A stretch of 64,000 bases of DNA from Plasmodiophora brassicae (lineage: Eukaryota > Endomyxa: Phytomyxea > Phytomyxea > Plasmodiophorida), in the NCBI GenBank assembly GCA_036867785.1, contig CP145409.1:992001-1056000 (forward strand), written 5' to 3'. The notes beneath the pieces were generated by a model. It had not been told where the DNA came from, made no database searches, and saw only the letters and a program-made list of their open reading frames with translations. The position numbers were made by a program, and so were the translations under genes. Below are positions 9,967 to 22,970 of the stretch, piece by piece. Within the stretch, counting starts at the first letter, position 1; each line of letters opens with the position of its first letter.

Positions 9967-11405
9967 TTAGTGAATCATCGCGAGACTCGTGGTTAAACTT
10001 GGCGGATTCGCGCCTAACTTGTCCAGAGTCTCCTCTAGCGGGACGTCTTCGAACATGTCCTGGGTTTCGGGTATCGAGCGTTGACTGTGATGCCCGCCAG
10101 GGTTTCGACCTGTCGAATGCCTCCGTTGCCCGACGTGTACTTCGATCACGCCATTGTCTGAGTTAGCGCCAACCTCGCGTTGTCGTTGTACAGATGATCG
10201 CAACTCGCGGATCTTCCTCAGAAACTCCAGATCCCTGTTCTTTATCGTCGTCGCCCTGCCATGCCGCTGCTTCAGCGCTCTCGAATTATCAAGCCGCATC
10301 CATGATCCAGACCATTGTTCCACTGTTCTGGAGGGATCCGTGTCGGTGGCCTCCGGCAGAATCAGATGGTGCACACTGCTGGTCTGGCAGAACAACTGCC
10401 GTTGCTGTCAGTGGGGAACCTTGATGCAAACGACACGCTGACGCGCACCTGAATGCCCTCACGATCGCCGGTGGAACCATGCGCCAACCGGAACGTGGAC
10501 ATCAGCGAATCGGACAGGTCGACCTCGTGCCATTGTGGCAACCGTGTTCGAGCTGACTGTGGTTTCCTCAGGACAGCCCTGGCAATTGTGGTAGCGCGTC
10601 AGTTTGGCCTGGGAGGTTCCTGGTCGGATTACCTGCACTCTGTCATCTCCTTCTCCGATCGAAAGACATACAGGCTGTGTCTGGACACGGAGAAGAACCT
10701 GCTCTCGAACTTGCTGACATCGATGTGGGTCGGCATGGATGCTGACCGACCCAGGCGGATGGCCTGGTACAGGAACGTGCCTGTTCGCAGCAGCGGCTGG
10801 TGTGCCCATTGCACCTGACGAGAACCGACAATTTGCTCGTGCAGGTCCCCGTTCTGAATCTGAGCCAGCAGTTCGTCGTAGTCGATCTGCTGGATCGGCA
10901 GCTGGTCGGCAACCAAGCGCTCGTACGCGTCGAACAGCGTTTCCACGAACTGGGACCGGCCGTGTTCGGCCGGGATACGCAGCCAGACGGTCGCGAACGA
11001 GATTAAATGCAGAGCGCAGTCGTCGGTCCTCAGGGCGACTTCAGCAAGGCTGTCGCCAGCGGTGGACCGATACGGCAGCGAGACAAGGATGACGTCTTCC
11101 AGCGGGCACTGTTCGACGTCGGTGCAAATAATAACGTTATCGATCATGGGCGGGCAGAGAAGCAGACGATAGTTGGTGATGCAGACCAGCATGTCCTCGT
11201 GGGCATCTGCCGAGTCCGGCCTCAGGACCGCGACACGGTTGCTGTACAGAACCGCCTCGTCGGCGTGGTCGATGGACACCAGGAACCGACGGAACGCCTC
11301 GTTGCTGCGCAGGTGCAGGTGGTCGGCACTGGCATCCGCCTCGGCAGCGAACGCCTCAGGCGCCGCCGCCCCGTTGCCGCTGATGCTGGTCTTGCTGGCA
11401 TCCAT
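9967..11405 (-). CDS. GRAM- and PH-domain protein of unknown function
   Basis: The first exon (11405 to about 10635) encodes an N-terminal Ala/Ser-rich segment and then a GRAM/PH-like fold with DMLVCITNYRLLLCPP and ALHLISFATVWLRIP, the layout of GRAM domains in myotubularin-type proteins. A second PH-like start follows: LLRTGTFLYQAIRLG, then FESRFFSVSRHSLYVFRSEK. A downstream exon around 10561-10380 is open with TRLPQWHEVDLSDSLMSTF, and the last part ends with DMFEDVPLEETLDKLG. Such domains bind phosphoinositides at membranes; I see no phosphatase or GTPase-regulator domain. The ATG at 11405 is 255 bases from the divergent RhoGEF start. The 3' exons are approximate. Confidence 0.6.
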
Positions 11406-11659
11406 GCCGGCCGGCGGCCCCTCTCAACGTTAGCGGAACGCGACAACCGTACATTGACGATCAAGCGTACAGTTAGACCTGGAACGCGTCCCGCTTGAGC
11501 GGCGCGTCACTCTTGCACTTGCTGGGCACGTTTCTGATTTCATTCGCCGCCACCGCTATACTGCACCCGCTTGGGGTCCCCTGGGGTGCGTTATGGCGAT
11601 GTTGTTCGCTCGTCGGCACCCCGTCACATGTTGTCGACAATCATATCGCGGTGGCAGTG

Positions 11660-14322
11660 ATGACGCCAACGGTACGCCGCGTGCGTTCCGCGCCGATCCT
11701 AACGGGCCTGCCTCGGGTGGCATCCGCCCCTCAGCCGAACCGGGAAGCCGTGCTCGACGAGCTGGTGATGTCGGAACGCGCGTACACGCGTGCCTTGGCC
11801 GCCGTGCGCGACATCTTCTACACGCCGATCCTGATCCGGTCCCTGCACCCGGACCAGCAGCTATTAAGCGCCACCGAGGTCGTCACCATCTTCCGGAACG
11901 TGAAGCAGCTGGCCGCCCATCACGAGCAGATCCTGGAGCGGCTCGACGATAAGGTGCGCCGATGGGGCGATCGTCGCACGGTCGGCGACGTGTTCGCCTG
12001 GGCCATCGACAACGGCTTCCCGGACCTGTACAGGGTGTTCTGCGGGCGCCAGGAGCGCGCTCTGACCGTCCTGGCGCGCTGCTCGTCAACCATCGCCCGG
12101 CTGCGCATGTTCCTGGCGCACGCCGGGTCGCACCCGCAGTGCCAGGGCGACACGCTCCGATCCATGATGATGCTCCCGGCGCAACGCCTGCCAAAGTACG
12201 CCCACATGCTCCAGCGGCTACACGATGCGACGCCGCGCGACCACAAAGATCGCACCCTGCTGTCGGCAGCGATCGGTGCGATTCGCGCCACCATCGACGG
12301 CGTCCACGAGGAGTCGCTGGTCGAAGCCGCCGACATGCAATGGGCGAAGATCCGCCGGCAGATGCACGGGCCGCTGGTGCGGCGCCTGGCGAGGATGGTG
12401 CGCGGCAGTGCGCGCAGCTGGCTGGTCCGGCACGGGCGGTGCGTACCACGCACCCCGCAGGGCAGCCACGCGCACCTGTTCCTGTTCCGCAACACGATCT
12501 GCCTGTGCGACGGCGACTTCCAGCACGGGTTCTACCTGGTCCAGACGATGGCCGTCGACCGGCTCACGGCGCTGGACGCGCTCCTCGCCGAAGACGACCC
12601 GGGCGCTTTGGCCGTTCGACGCATCGACAGCGATGCACGTCTGGTCGCGACGCTGGCGGAACGGGCAGCGCGCCCGCAATGGATCGCCGACCTGCTGGCG
12701 TGCATCGCCGGCACCGACCCGGGCGACGTTGACCGGGTCGGCGCCATGCAGTGCAGGACCTGTTCGGCGCGTTTCTCGATCGAATGCCGGCGCGTCGTCT
12801 GCGACTACTGTGCTGGGTTCGTCTGCGCGTCGTGCGCGGTGACGCAGATGGACACGCGCAGCCTCGCCGATGACGATCGTGCCGTCGTCACGTTGTGCCG
12901 CCAGTGCTCCACGATGACGTCGCCGGCCGATGTGACGACAGCGACAACGACGACAACGAGCGCGGTACCGGGCGTCGCCGACGACACCCACAACGATGAT
13001 GACGAAGAGGAGGAGGGCCAGGTGAAGGCGTCGCTTCCCGCTGCGATCTCGAATTCCTGGGCGGGGGACGAGTCGCCGCCAGGTGAGGAAGGCGACCGGT
13101 CGTCGTCGAAAGGGTTCCTGGCCGGCGAGGCACGCTTCGTGGAGCGGTTCGCGTCGCTGGTGTCGTTGGTCGTGACGCCGCTCCTGACGATGTCGTCGGA
13201 TTCGAAGCTGACCCTGATGCCGCGTGACGACCTTCACCGCGTGTTCGGGGAGACGCTGGCCCTGCTGCGCGTACACGTGTCGCTGGACGAGGAGATGCGC
13301 CTGGCGCCCGATGACGTCGAAAGCGTCCTGCAGAAGCGCATGCCGCTCCTGCAGGTCTACAGCAAGGGCGCGTTCGTCGACCACGTCGACACGTCGATGC
13401 GGATTCTGGACCGTGCCACGGCTAGTCGCCCACGTCTGCAACGGTTCCTGGACGCGTGCCTGTCGCAAACGAGTGACATCACAGCCATCTCCGACTTGCT
13501 GGAGATGCCCGTCCAGAGGCTCCCCGTACGCGCAATGGAACGGGGGTTCCTTCGTCTCACCCGTCCTGATTCCGCTGTAGGCGTACATCTCGGTCCTGCC
13601 GAGCGGGTCGACGACAAGGGCCGCCCTGGTCTCCATGCTGTCCTCGATCGTGCAGGGACTGGATACGTCCGACGTCCGGCGACGCACGCGTCTGGCGCTT
13701 GAGCAGGTCAGCTCCCAGGAGATTGTCGAATCCCACCTGGGCACCTTCCATCGCAAAGGCCCTGTAACGTTTGGACACAACGTGTCGCTGTCCCTGGACA
13801 ATTCTGACACAGCGTCCTTGTGAACAGCTGCTGAAGAACGGGAAGACGGTGCCGAAGACATGCTTCCTGTTCGACAAGGTCCTGCTGTTCTGTGTGCCAG
13901 TCGCCGGGCGCGCGTGCCGGTATCGGGTGCGGAAGCGGCTGGACATCGGCAATGACCTCGTGTTCGTGAATGACTTCGTGGCGAGCAGCCAGGCGGCGCA
14001 TCGGTCGCACAGCCAGACGCCGATCCAGATCGTTCGCAAGCGAAAATCGCTGATCGTGCATGCCCGTGACGCCCGCGATCGTCTGACCTGGGTGTCCGCC
14101 CTGCGCCAGTGCACCACGATGCACGACCCGTACAGCAACACGACGGGCCCGCCCGCGTCGTGTTCCACCTGCAAGCAATTCTTCACACTGACGCGTCGGC
14201 GACGGGTCTGCCGCGCCTGCCTCGAGTTCATCTGCCCGTCCTGCGCACATGGCAGGAATCGCGATCTGATCTGCACCGCCTGCACCAACGACAACGGGGT
14301 CGTCTCGAATACAGTCAAATGA
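11660..14322 (+). CDS. RhoGEF with duplicated DH-PH-zinc finger modules
   Basis: Three exons (11660-13525, 13581-13763, 13828-14322) give 847 residues. Module 1: a DH domain (EAVLDELVMSERAYTRAL; third helix MMMLPAQRLPKYAHMLQRL), a PH-like segment (SHAHLFLFRNTICLC ... FYLVQTM) and a FYVE-like finger (CRTCSARF, CDYCAGFVCASC, LCRQC). An acidic, Thr/Asp/Glu-rich linker follows. Module 2: a second DH (FLAGEARFVERFASLV ... LLEMPVQRLPAYISVL, the last formed by a splice), a PH (GPLLKNGKTVPKTCFLFDKV, also across a splice) and a finger (CSTCKQFF, CRACLEFICPSC, ICTAC). DH domains load GTP onto Rho GTPases. Two complete DH-PH-finger sets in one chain is unusual. The ATG at 11660 is the first in frame; an open stretch runs back to 11495 without one. 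Confidence 0.85.
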
Positions 14323-14385
14323 GCAGTTGAACGTTGACGTGGTCGAACGCCGCTGGAGCGTTGCAACGGCGCACAGCGGTCCATG

Positions 14386-17300
14386 TTAATGATGTTTGCC
14401 GCGTTTACGGCGCAGAGGGCTATCTGGCTGGTGTCGTGCGGGAGACCCGAGAACCCGCTCTCGAATCCCGGCGGCGATCCCTGAGTCCTGGTCCTTCCGT
14501 TGCTCATCGCCTGACGCATCGGAACGATCGGGGGCGGTAGATGAGCTGGCAGCTGGCTGTTCGGCAGCGCCGCCGTGCGAGCCCGGGACATCGGACGCCA
14601 CCTGGTCTGGAAGGTCCTTGATGTCCTGGCCGTTTTGAGCACGAGACGCGTCATCTGGACGGGTTCCTCCATGGGTTGTGTCCTCGATGGGTTGCATATC
14701 AGGAGGCTGGAGGTCTGGATCCGACTGACCAGCGGGATGATCCGATCCTGCAGGCTGGTTGTCGTCAGGGGAGTCAGCGGCCCCGGCCGTCGTTGAATCA
14801 CCAGGCAGTCTCGATGACTCCATCGTTTCATCGGGCAAAGGTGCATGGGCGCGTTCGTCCGCCTCCGTTGCCGGTCGATAACCAGCCGAAACGTGTTCAG
14901 ATACCCTCGGTCGTCCATCGGTACTTGTTCCCGCGTTATGGAAATCAGCTTCCGGCTGCACTTCATCACCACCAGCGGGAGGCACGGACGATGATGATTC
15001 TGGGGCTGTATGCTGGCGGCGGTCCTGAGGAGAAGAGGCATCACGATCAGCTGACGCATCGCCTCCTGTATGGACCTGTTTGTTGCGCTCTGGATGTAGA
15101 CCTGTCAGAGGTTCAATCAGATCGCTATCGCGCTGCGCACAATCGCGTTCGGGGTCACAATAACCTCGGTCCGTTTGGGCACCGGTCGCACGAGTCGATG
15201 CGCTCGCCTCAGAATCAGATTCTGCCTGAACGTGACCAGTCGCAGGCTTCGGTTGCGCATCCTCGCTTCTGCGTCCCCCCTTGGCACTGCTTTCAGATGC
15301 ATGACGAGTCTGAGCGCGACGATTTAGTACTGACGGCGTAACGTGGACACTTATTAACCTGCCTGAGATCTCGAATCGATACGGTCTCCGGTCAGTACCT
15401 CGCGATGCTTTGATGCATGTGCAACGTGGCCAGGTTCAGGTGCAGACTGCACCACCTCAGCGTAACTTGCTTCGTTCTGCTGCGACGCTCCTGACACGTC
15501 ACCGGCAAACGCGCTTCCAGACGCTGTAGGGTCGTCCTCATGAACGTCCTTATCGGGTTCGCCGGTTATGTGGTTCAAAGGAGGCGCAGGAGGTGAAGAA
15601 CCCTCATTGCACTCGTCGAACGCGCATTCATCGACTGCAGGTCCATCTTGACTCGCTGGGACAGAGGTGTCACGTGACGGATTCTCCGACATGGGCGCTT
15701 CAAATGCTGGATGCTGTTTGTCTCGACTCGAAGCAACGGAAGGGTTACCTGCGCGTAAGTTCACGCCGGGCCCGCCTAGCGGCGAAGACGTTTCGGGCCC
15801 GTCTGGAAGTTCAGTAGGGCTTCCCGGTACGGTTGCTTCTTCCGTACTGTCATCAACGTCGCCTTCCCCGTTATACAGCGACGGCCTACACACGTCTCTG
15901 TCAAAAGATCGAAACTAGTTCATCGTATCCATCCTTACTCGGAGCCAGCAGGCGCAGGGCTGGCCAACTCGGTTCCCTCCACGATGTCAGAATATTCAAA
16001 GGGTTCTCCAGGTTCACGGGAATCTGGATACTCGAAATCGGCAGCATAGTCGGCGTCTAGGATGGCGTCATCGAGGTACGAGGGCAGATCTTCCTCCCAG
16101 AACAAATTGTCAAAGGATGTCGGCAGTCCAAGCGGCTGCCATGAATAGGACAGAAGGACGGTAAGGCAGGCCACGACGACGAGGAACAATGAAAGGTTGT
16201 TACAGAGGCGCCCTGCCAATAAGCCAATGAGGTACACGGGACTGATAAGAGTCCCAAATCGCCAAACCTGTTCGCGTCCGAGACCGAACAATGTCGTGGG
16301 ACATGTCTGCGGACACAGACACAATTCGGTCGCCGATCGGCGAGAAGTCCATATCGGTTTGAGGGAGCCTGATACAAGATACCGGTCAAACGGAACCGTG
16401 GCAAACAAGACCGGAAATTTGAGCGTACTCATGAGGCAGCCTATTTCGACCAACGAGAGACATGGTCCTCGTATCGAATGAATAGGCAGTCGAGTTATTC
16501 TTCATGGTTGCGACCGCTACAAGGGACCCGTCGTCGCTGACAATCCCTTTCGTAGCAACATTGTCATCGACCGATACCTGCATACAGTCAGATACCGACG
16601 GCGCTCTCCCGCGTCAGCAGCGTACCGATCGCAAGCAAACGCCCTCGAATGCATCCCACATGGACAGATAGCTGCGGGAGCGGCCGTTCAACCATGCGAA
16701 CAACACGTTGTCGTCATGGACGCTGAAGGCACAGCCGCGGAACTGCATGGATCGATACGACAGCGTCCACATGCTGGATAGATCAGCATGCCACACGCTG
16801 CACTGGGCCTCCTTCGCCGCGATGGCCACAAGTTGTCCGGTACGATTGATCGTCACCGCTGACACGGCATCCTTGTGGAATTTGAACTCCTTCAGTATCG
16901 ACAGCTGCGGGTACGTTAGCGTGTGCCCAGCACCATCTTCGGCGCCAGCAAGGATGACGCCCCCAGACTGGTCAAACGTAATCGCGCACTGCCATGACAT
17001 CAGGGCGACTGTGCATGGACGCGTATGATCGACATACCAAGCAGGAATGAGGATCCGCGAAACTCATCTTGACACGATGTACGGGTTTCAGCGATGAGGT
17101 CGACGTGTCCCACTGGATGACGTACACGTACTTGTTAATAGCACAGGCAACAACGTTTTCCTGTGATGGAGACGGGCGCCCGTTAATGGGGCATCGTCGA
17201 CCCAAACAGGCACGCTACTGTTCGTACCGATGGATGCCCTGCAATTGCCAAAACGATGCCATCGCCTGTGTCCAGTAGGCCAGTTGGCTTCAGGATCCCA

Positions 17301-17755
17301 GATGGCGTAATGTCGTTGACAAGCTTCCAGGAACGACGTCATCAGACACCGGGAAACCGACCAAGCGCAATCACGCGACCTACAATGCCGCTGCGGATCC
17401 CCGTCCCGGCCTTGCCGCCACCACCGCCAACGAGCACCTGCCCCGTCTTCGACCAATGCACAGCGAACGCCGGCATGCGCGCATACTCATGGGCGGCATT
17501 CGCCGACACGGCCTCGTATTCCGGCCACGGGTCATTGTCGCTCATGGGCACAGGCGGCGCGGTCTGAAACGCGGCGACTCCGGCGGGCAAAAGTTGCGAT
17601 ACGGAACCCTGAACAACGAAGAGCGTCCTGCAGTTGTCGCAACGGTCGAAAGACCATCGACCCCGGTCAAACACTTTGCCGATATTGCCCATGTTCAGAC
17701 GCTCGCCGCCTATAGCACCTGGATCGCCTTCACAGGTTTGACGCCTATGGACCAT
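14386..17755 (-). CDS. SEC12/PREB-like Sar1 guanine exchange factor with long acidic tail
   Basis: Several exons encode a WD40 propeller whose start carries the signature of SEC12/PREB: MPAFAVHWSKTGQVLVGGGG followed by KAGTGIRSGI. SEC12 is the ER membrane protein that loads GTP on Sar1 to start COPII budding. Further blades include ENVVACAINKYVYVIQW, LILAGAEDG-like and SAVTINRTGQLVAIAA. After the last blade comes one membrane helix (NLSLFLVVVACLTVLLSYSW). This is followed by an Asp/Glu/Pro/Ser-rich tail of more than 400 residues (from about 16090 down to 14386), presumably in the ER lumen. A splice at about 15945 joins SE|DVCRPSLYNG. A second, probable one lies near 15390-15310. Blade exon limits are approximate. 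Confidence 0.75.
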
Positions 17756-18007
17756 GAACCGCCAAGCAGGTAGTCATGTATTAATTTACAGCGAACTCGG
17801 TGGTCGGAAATGGGCACATGGGCAGGCGGGGGAACGGTTGGCGTTAACTGTAGACCACTGGAGCCGACGAAGAGGTGCGTTGGGTGCTGCGTGGCAGATT
17901 GCGGGCAGCGGTCAGAGAAACTCCGTGGGGCAGAATTCTATTGGCCGTTGGGAGCGGGAGCGAGAGTGAGAGGGAGAGAGCCACCGCCCGAGGAATACCG
18001 TCCCAGG

Positions 18008-19821
18008 ATGGTGAAGCAGCGGGTCACATCGGCAGCGTCCGAAGAGGATGACGGCGAGCAGTTCTGCCCGCTCTGCCTGGAGGTGCTGGATCTGACGGAT
18101 CGGTCATTCCGGCCGTGTCAGTGCGGATACCAGGTCTGCCTCTGGTGTTTCCATCACATCAAGGAGAAAGTCAACGGATTATGCCCGGCCTGCCGAACGC
18201 CATATGAGGAAGGATCGTTCAACGCGCTCGACCCTAAGCTCCAGGCAGCCGCCGAAGCGGAGCGCCGACGGAAGCGCGATCGCGATCGCATTGAGAGAGC
18301 GACGGCCAAGGCGGCGGCGGCGGCCGCGGCGGTCGCCCAAACGGCTCAATCGGCGGCGACTGTGGAAGCGACGAGGGATCCTGGCGCGGTTGACCGGGCG
18401 ACGCTGCAGAACGTTCGGGTCATGCAGCGGAATCTCGTGTACGTCACTGGTATTCCTCCGTCAATCGCAAGGGAGGACATCCTGCGAAGAAAGGAGCACT
18501 TTGGTCGGTTCGGGCGCATTGTCAAGATCGCATTGAACCGGAAGAGCGGCAGCGCTAATAATTATTCCGCGTACGTCACGTTCAAGCGTAATGCCGACGC
18601 GAGCGAGTGTATTTCCCAGGTGAGCGGGTCCGCTCATGATGGCGCGACGATCAGGTAACGATAGCTGATATGCCACCGCTTCTGATTATCTGACGTGTGT
18701 CATTCTAGAGCGACGTTCGGTACGACAAAGTACTGCTCGCTGTTCCTGCGGAACGCTGTGTGCAATAATTCCAACTGTCTCTATCTGCATGAACTGGCGA
18801 AGGAAGGCGATTGCTTCCGCAAGGAGGACCTGCAGCATGATGTACAACTCGACGAATTCGAGATGGACCATGCTGCGCCCAATCGGCCAATATCGGAACC
18901 GGTCGTCGCCACTGCACCTCCCCCACAGGACACTGATCGGTCGCCCGCGTCTGTCTCCTCCGTTCCCCAATCAACGCCTGCGCCCCCGCGAATCCAAACT
19001 GCTCCTCTTCCGGTCAAACAACCCGTACCGCCTCCGATATCAGCGCCGGTTTCTGCGCCTGTACCCGCGTCACAAGCCACCAGAGGCCCTGCATTCAATC
19101 CAGTGCGGTCGACTGTCGAGCAAGACGTCAGTTTACTACCCGGAATATCAGCGCTTGGTCTAGGAAAGGCCGATCAGGTACTCGCCCATCGGTTCCGCTT
19201 GACGCTGCTTGGTACTGACTGTCAGTGGTTCAGAGCCCCTTCGGATGGGAGCCACATCTAATGCCCGCCCGAGCATCTCAGTCGGCGATATCTCCCCCCG
19301 AATCTCCCCGATCGCGCTGCCGTGCAGAACAGCAGGACATGTTCAGATCGCTGCTGCCCAATATCGAGGTTTCGTTCATGTCCAATCTGAGTGGATCGGG
19401 CTCGGACTACAACCTGTTCGGCTCTGCGCCTGCAAGGCCGAACCCGCCCGCTGTGCACCCACGTAGTCGTACCAACGAACAACTTGTCAACTCGACTTGT
19501 GGCGCTGCCGTAGAACGCCCGTCGCCGCCGCCGTTCCTGCCAAGGCCCCACCTGAACACGTCCACGTTCTGGGACCCCGCCATTCTCTCCTGTGCGTCCA
19601 CCAATCAGAAGATGGCGTATCCTCCTCATAACAGCAGCGCGACACCACGACCTCCGCCTCCTGGGCTGGCACCCAGGTTCGACCAGGGACGCAACGACTT
19701 CCGGCCACTGTCCCCACATCTCTTTAATCCCCCAATGGACGGTCCCGGTGTGATCCGACGGTCGCCTGTGGAGCCCGGTTTCCATATGAACGGCGGCGCA
19801 CGGTTGAACAATAGCCTATAA
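18008..19821 (+). CDS. CNOT4: CCR4-NOT subunit 4 E3 ligase (RING, RRM, C3H zinc finger)
   Basis: Three exons (18008-18654, 18709-19177, 19234-19821) give 567 residues. A C4C4 RING opens the protein (CPLCLEVLDLTDRSFRPCQC, CLWCFHHI, CPACRTPYE). An Ala-rich coiled segment follows, then an RRM (RNLVYVTGIPPSIAREDILR, FGRFGRIVKIAL). A C-x8-C-x5-C-x3-H finger is formed right after a splice (GTTKYCSLFLRNAVC, CLYLHEL). This is the exact order in Not4/CNOT4, a ubiquitin ligase of the CCR4-NOT deadenylase acting in co-translational quality control. The C-terminal 330 residues are Pro/Ser-rich and disordered. The open frame runs upstream to 17810 but 18008 is the ATG just before the RING. Confidence 0.95.
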
Positions 19822-19935
19822 ACGGGTCGTCTCAATTGGGTAGGTTCTGCAACGTCGTGGCGCCTATCGACGGTAGGTCGCTCGTGTCGTGATAGGGATA
19901 TGTTTACTATACGTAGATGGGTGAATATCAGCGGA

Positions 19936-22900
19936 TCAGCAATGACGAGCGGTGCTCTGTTTCTCAGCGTGCTCAACGATGTGTTCCTTGACGTGCAGAC
20001 CTTTTCGTCGTCGTACACCGTCGACGAGTTTCCTGGCGAAGTTGGCAACGTGGGCGTCCCTTCCGAACTCTTCGATCTCCTCGGGAGTGGTCGGTACCCA
20101 GTCCGGATCCATGTCAATCACATCCCAATGGCTGAACAGGAGCTGCGGCGTCGCCGACCCGCTCGTCTTACTTCGGAGCTCCTGCGATAGACCAATGCTG
20201 CCAGCGACCGGGACGAACGCCTCGACCTCGAATAGATCCGTGCCTTCGATCATCTCGTCACGAACCGTCCGGCCACGTCGACGCGATAGGACGTTGCACA
20301 GGTTGCCAAGCTGGCCCGCCGTGCACTGCAACTGGACCTTGTACATCGCCTCCATGAGACGAGGCGATGCAGCAGAAAACGCTTCATGAATGGCGGAACG
20401 GCACGACAGCATCAGCGTCCGCGCCTGATTAACGATGTCAGTAGGCTCATCGCCTTTCGACTAGCAGAAACACGTACAACGTACCGCATCGCCCGTCTGG
20501 GCATCATCCAAAGACGCCTCGTCGATGATAACGGCGACACCCATCATGGGCTCGTCACAAAGCGTGCCGCATTGCACAGCCATCTGGAACCCGCTCGCCA
20601 GCGACATTTTCACATAATTTGGCAGGTTATCGACAGACGGCGATAACAGGAGGGCGTTCGATCCGCGAAACGTGACAATCCGGTCAAAGTCATCGCTGGC
20701 CCATTGATCATCTTCTGACAGCATTGCTTTGCATTGTTCGACGAACGTCGTGTGGCCATCCGCGTTAATGGAAGTCCGCCCGCGACTTAGATCGGCCACG
20801 ATGAATGGGTTGTCGTTCAGCAATGCGGTCAAGGCGCGCGGCAGTGGCCGTACAGTTACCCGGATCGACCCTGATTCACCCGTTCCCAGAGTCGAGCATG
20901 TCTCCCGAAACGACACGACGGGAGGCGATACACGAAACGCAATGCCGACGGCGAACCGATCCTTCAGGTCACGAAGGCAGCGCTCCAGGTGCAATTCGCC
21001 AGATGCAACCAGGTGCATCTCGCCAGACCTGGCAGGCATCAGTGAGAGGTTACTCCATCAGCAGATGAGGCGAAACTACTGGTGAAAGACGATGTCAACG
21101 TTGGGGTCCGCGTGAGCCAGAAGTCGAAGTGAGGAGGCCAGCGGTTGGAGGTCGGCCGTCCGACACGGTTCAATCGCAACGCGAACAATCGGGGACGACG
21201 CGAACGTCATCAACGAGAACGGCGCGATCCGCGGCTCGGTGCACAGGGTGGCGGCGGACAGGACGTCGTCCTCCAGGCCGGCAATGCCCACGACATGACC
21301 AGCATACGCGGCATCGATTGGATCCAACTCGGTGCCCATGAATGTGAACAGCCGAAGCGACCCGGCGCGGAACAGAACACGATTCCCATCGTCGTGTGCG
21401 GATTCCGTTTCGACGTCGGCCTTGCCATCGTACCGAGGAAGAAACGCGTAAATGTCCCGATCGGGTCGAAGAACGCCAGAGAAGACACGCGCTAGGCCAA
21501 CAAATCGCTGGCGCCGTTCGGGTTCTTCGCCGACCGCGTCGCCTGTTGTCGTATTGTCCACGACTTGCTCGGTGCAGTCGGCAGGGTGCCCCGCCTCGAG
21601 CCCGCCTCTAACGTACGGGCGTCGTACCATTTCAGTACGACCCGTGAGCTGTTCGGGACTGACGGCGACCATCTTGGCGACAAACACAAGCGCGGGATCG
21701 TCGTCGCCGTTCGAGCACGCTGCAGCGGCGTCCAGAACGGGGCCAGCCACTGCACCCAGCCAGACTTTCGACAGGCGGTGTCGGGCGGCGTCCCGAGGAC
21801 TCGGCAGGCTCGTAACGCATAGGCCGAGCACACAAGGCGCTATTGGATACCACGCCCGCATGACGGCCTGCAGGCGTTGCCTGGCGTCGGTGCTCAGCAG
21901 GTCGCGTTGCGGGACGTTCACTGATAGCGTCGACACCAGCTTCTTGACCTTGTCGTTATCGACCGGCGATGTCATGAGGCAATCGTACGCCTGCCAAATG
22001 TTGGACAGGACGAACTGAGCGAACATCGGTTGCACCGCCGCTCCTGTCGGCTTCTTCGTGACGGTCTTCGTCTTCGAGTGGTAGTAGAATTCACCCCAGA
22101 GCGCCTTGGCCAGCGCGCTGGCGTTCATGCCCAGAAGGCGGGCGTAGAAGCGGGCGGCGTCGGTGATGGAGAGCGCCCAGCAATCAGCGGCACTGGCGAA
22201 TATGACGTTGCCCGCGCTGGGCGAGAAGACAATCTGATCGTCGTAATCATCGGCAAGCACAGTCTACACGCGTTGACGTCAATACAGAACATGGTTCGAC
22301 AACCCCTGCGAAGATACAATGGACCTGGTCGGCTCGTTTCATGAGGTCAGCGGTATGGAACGTACTGACGAGTGCGTTGGCGTGCTCGATGACCTGGCAG
22401 CATCGGTGGTACGCCTCGAGAGGTGTCTTCTTCAGTTCGACAATCAATCGGTCCATCTTGTTGAGAACCAGGCAGGGTCGAACGCCTTCCATCCAGGCCT
22501 GGCGCAGAACGCTTTGCGTCTGGATCTGAATGCCCTCGACGACGTCGACAAGGACAAGAGCGCCATCGCACAGACGCGTTGCCGTCGAGACTTCGCTAGA
22601 GAAATCGATATGGCCAGGCGAATCGATCAGATTCACCAAGTGCGGCTGACGAGGACTACCGTCATGCGCATCGTGGTTGTACAGCAACGAGATCGACGAC
22701 GACTTCATCGTGATACACCGCTCCTGCTCATCGGGCCGGCTATCCATATACCGGACCTGGCCGGCGATCCGAGTCGATATGATTCCATTGCTCGACACCT
22801 GCCGCATCACAATCAGCCACGAGTGCGCCACAATAACAATCAGGCTGTTGCAGTACAAGATGGTCGCTGAGCGTCGTCTTTCCGTGGTCGACATGCGCAA

Positions 22901-22970
22901 GAATGCAGACGTTCCTGATGCGGTCGGGGGATTTCTGCAAGTTGTTAATGACGGTCGCGGCGGACGCCAT
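19936..22970 (-). CDS. EFL1: Elongation factor-like GTPase EFL1 (60S maturation)
   Basis: Five exons (22970-22857, 22798-22325, 22263-21080, 21028-20485, 20424-19936) give 934 residues. The G-domain motifs are all present: [14 protein letters not shown] (G1), GITMK-like [11 protein letters not shown] (G2), DSPGHIDF (G3) and NKMDR (G4). The EFL1-specific insertion is shown by [14 protein letters not shown] and ALWGEFYY. The EF-2-like domains IV-V end in [18 protein letters not shown] and VEHAEKQ. EFL1 works with SBDS to release eIF6 from pre-60S ribosomes in the cytosol. The last intron has a good branch-point-like CTACTGAC before its acceptor. The ATG is 203 bases below the 3' end of the neighbouring chitin-synthase-like gene. 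Confidence 0.95.

Noticed and set aside
12218-13861. 547-residue open frame antisense to the RhoGEF
   Set aside because: It has a composition of Arg/His/Gln typical of the reverse of a GC-rich coding strand, and the sense strand has clear domains and splices.
20461-20484. A 24-base intron in EFL1
   Set aside because: A 60-base intron using the downstream acceptor, with a CTACTGAC branch-point-like sequence, keeps the frame and fits the intron size of the other genes.
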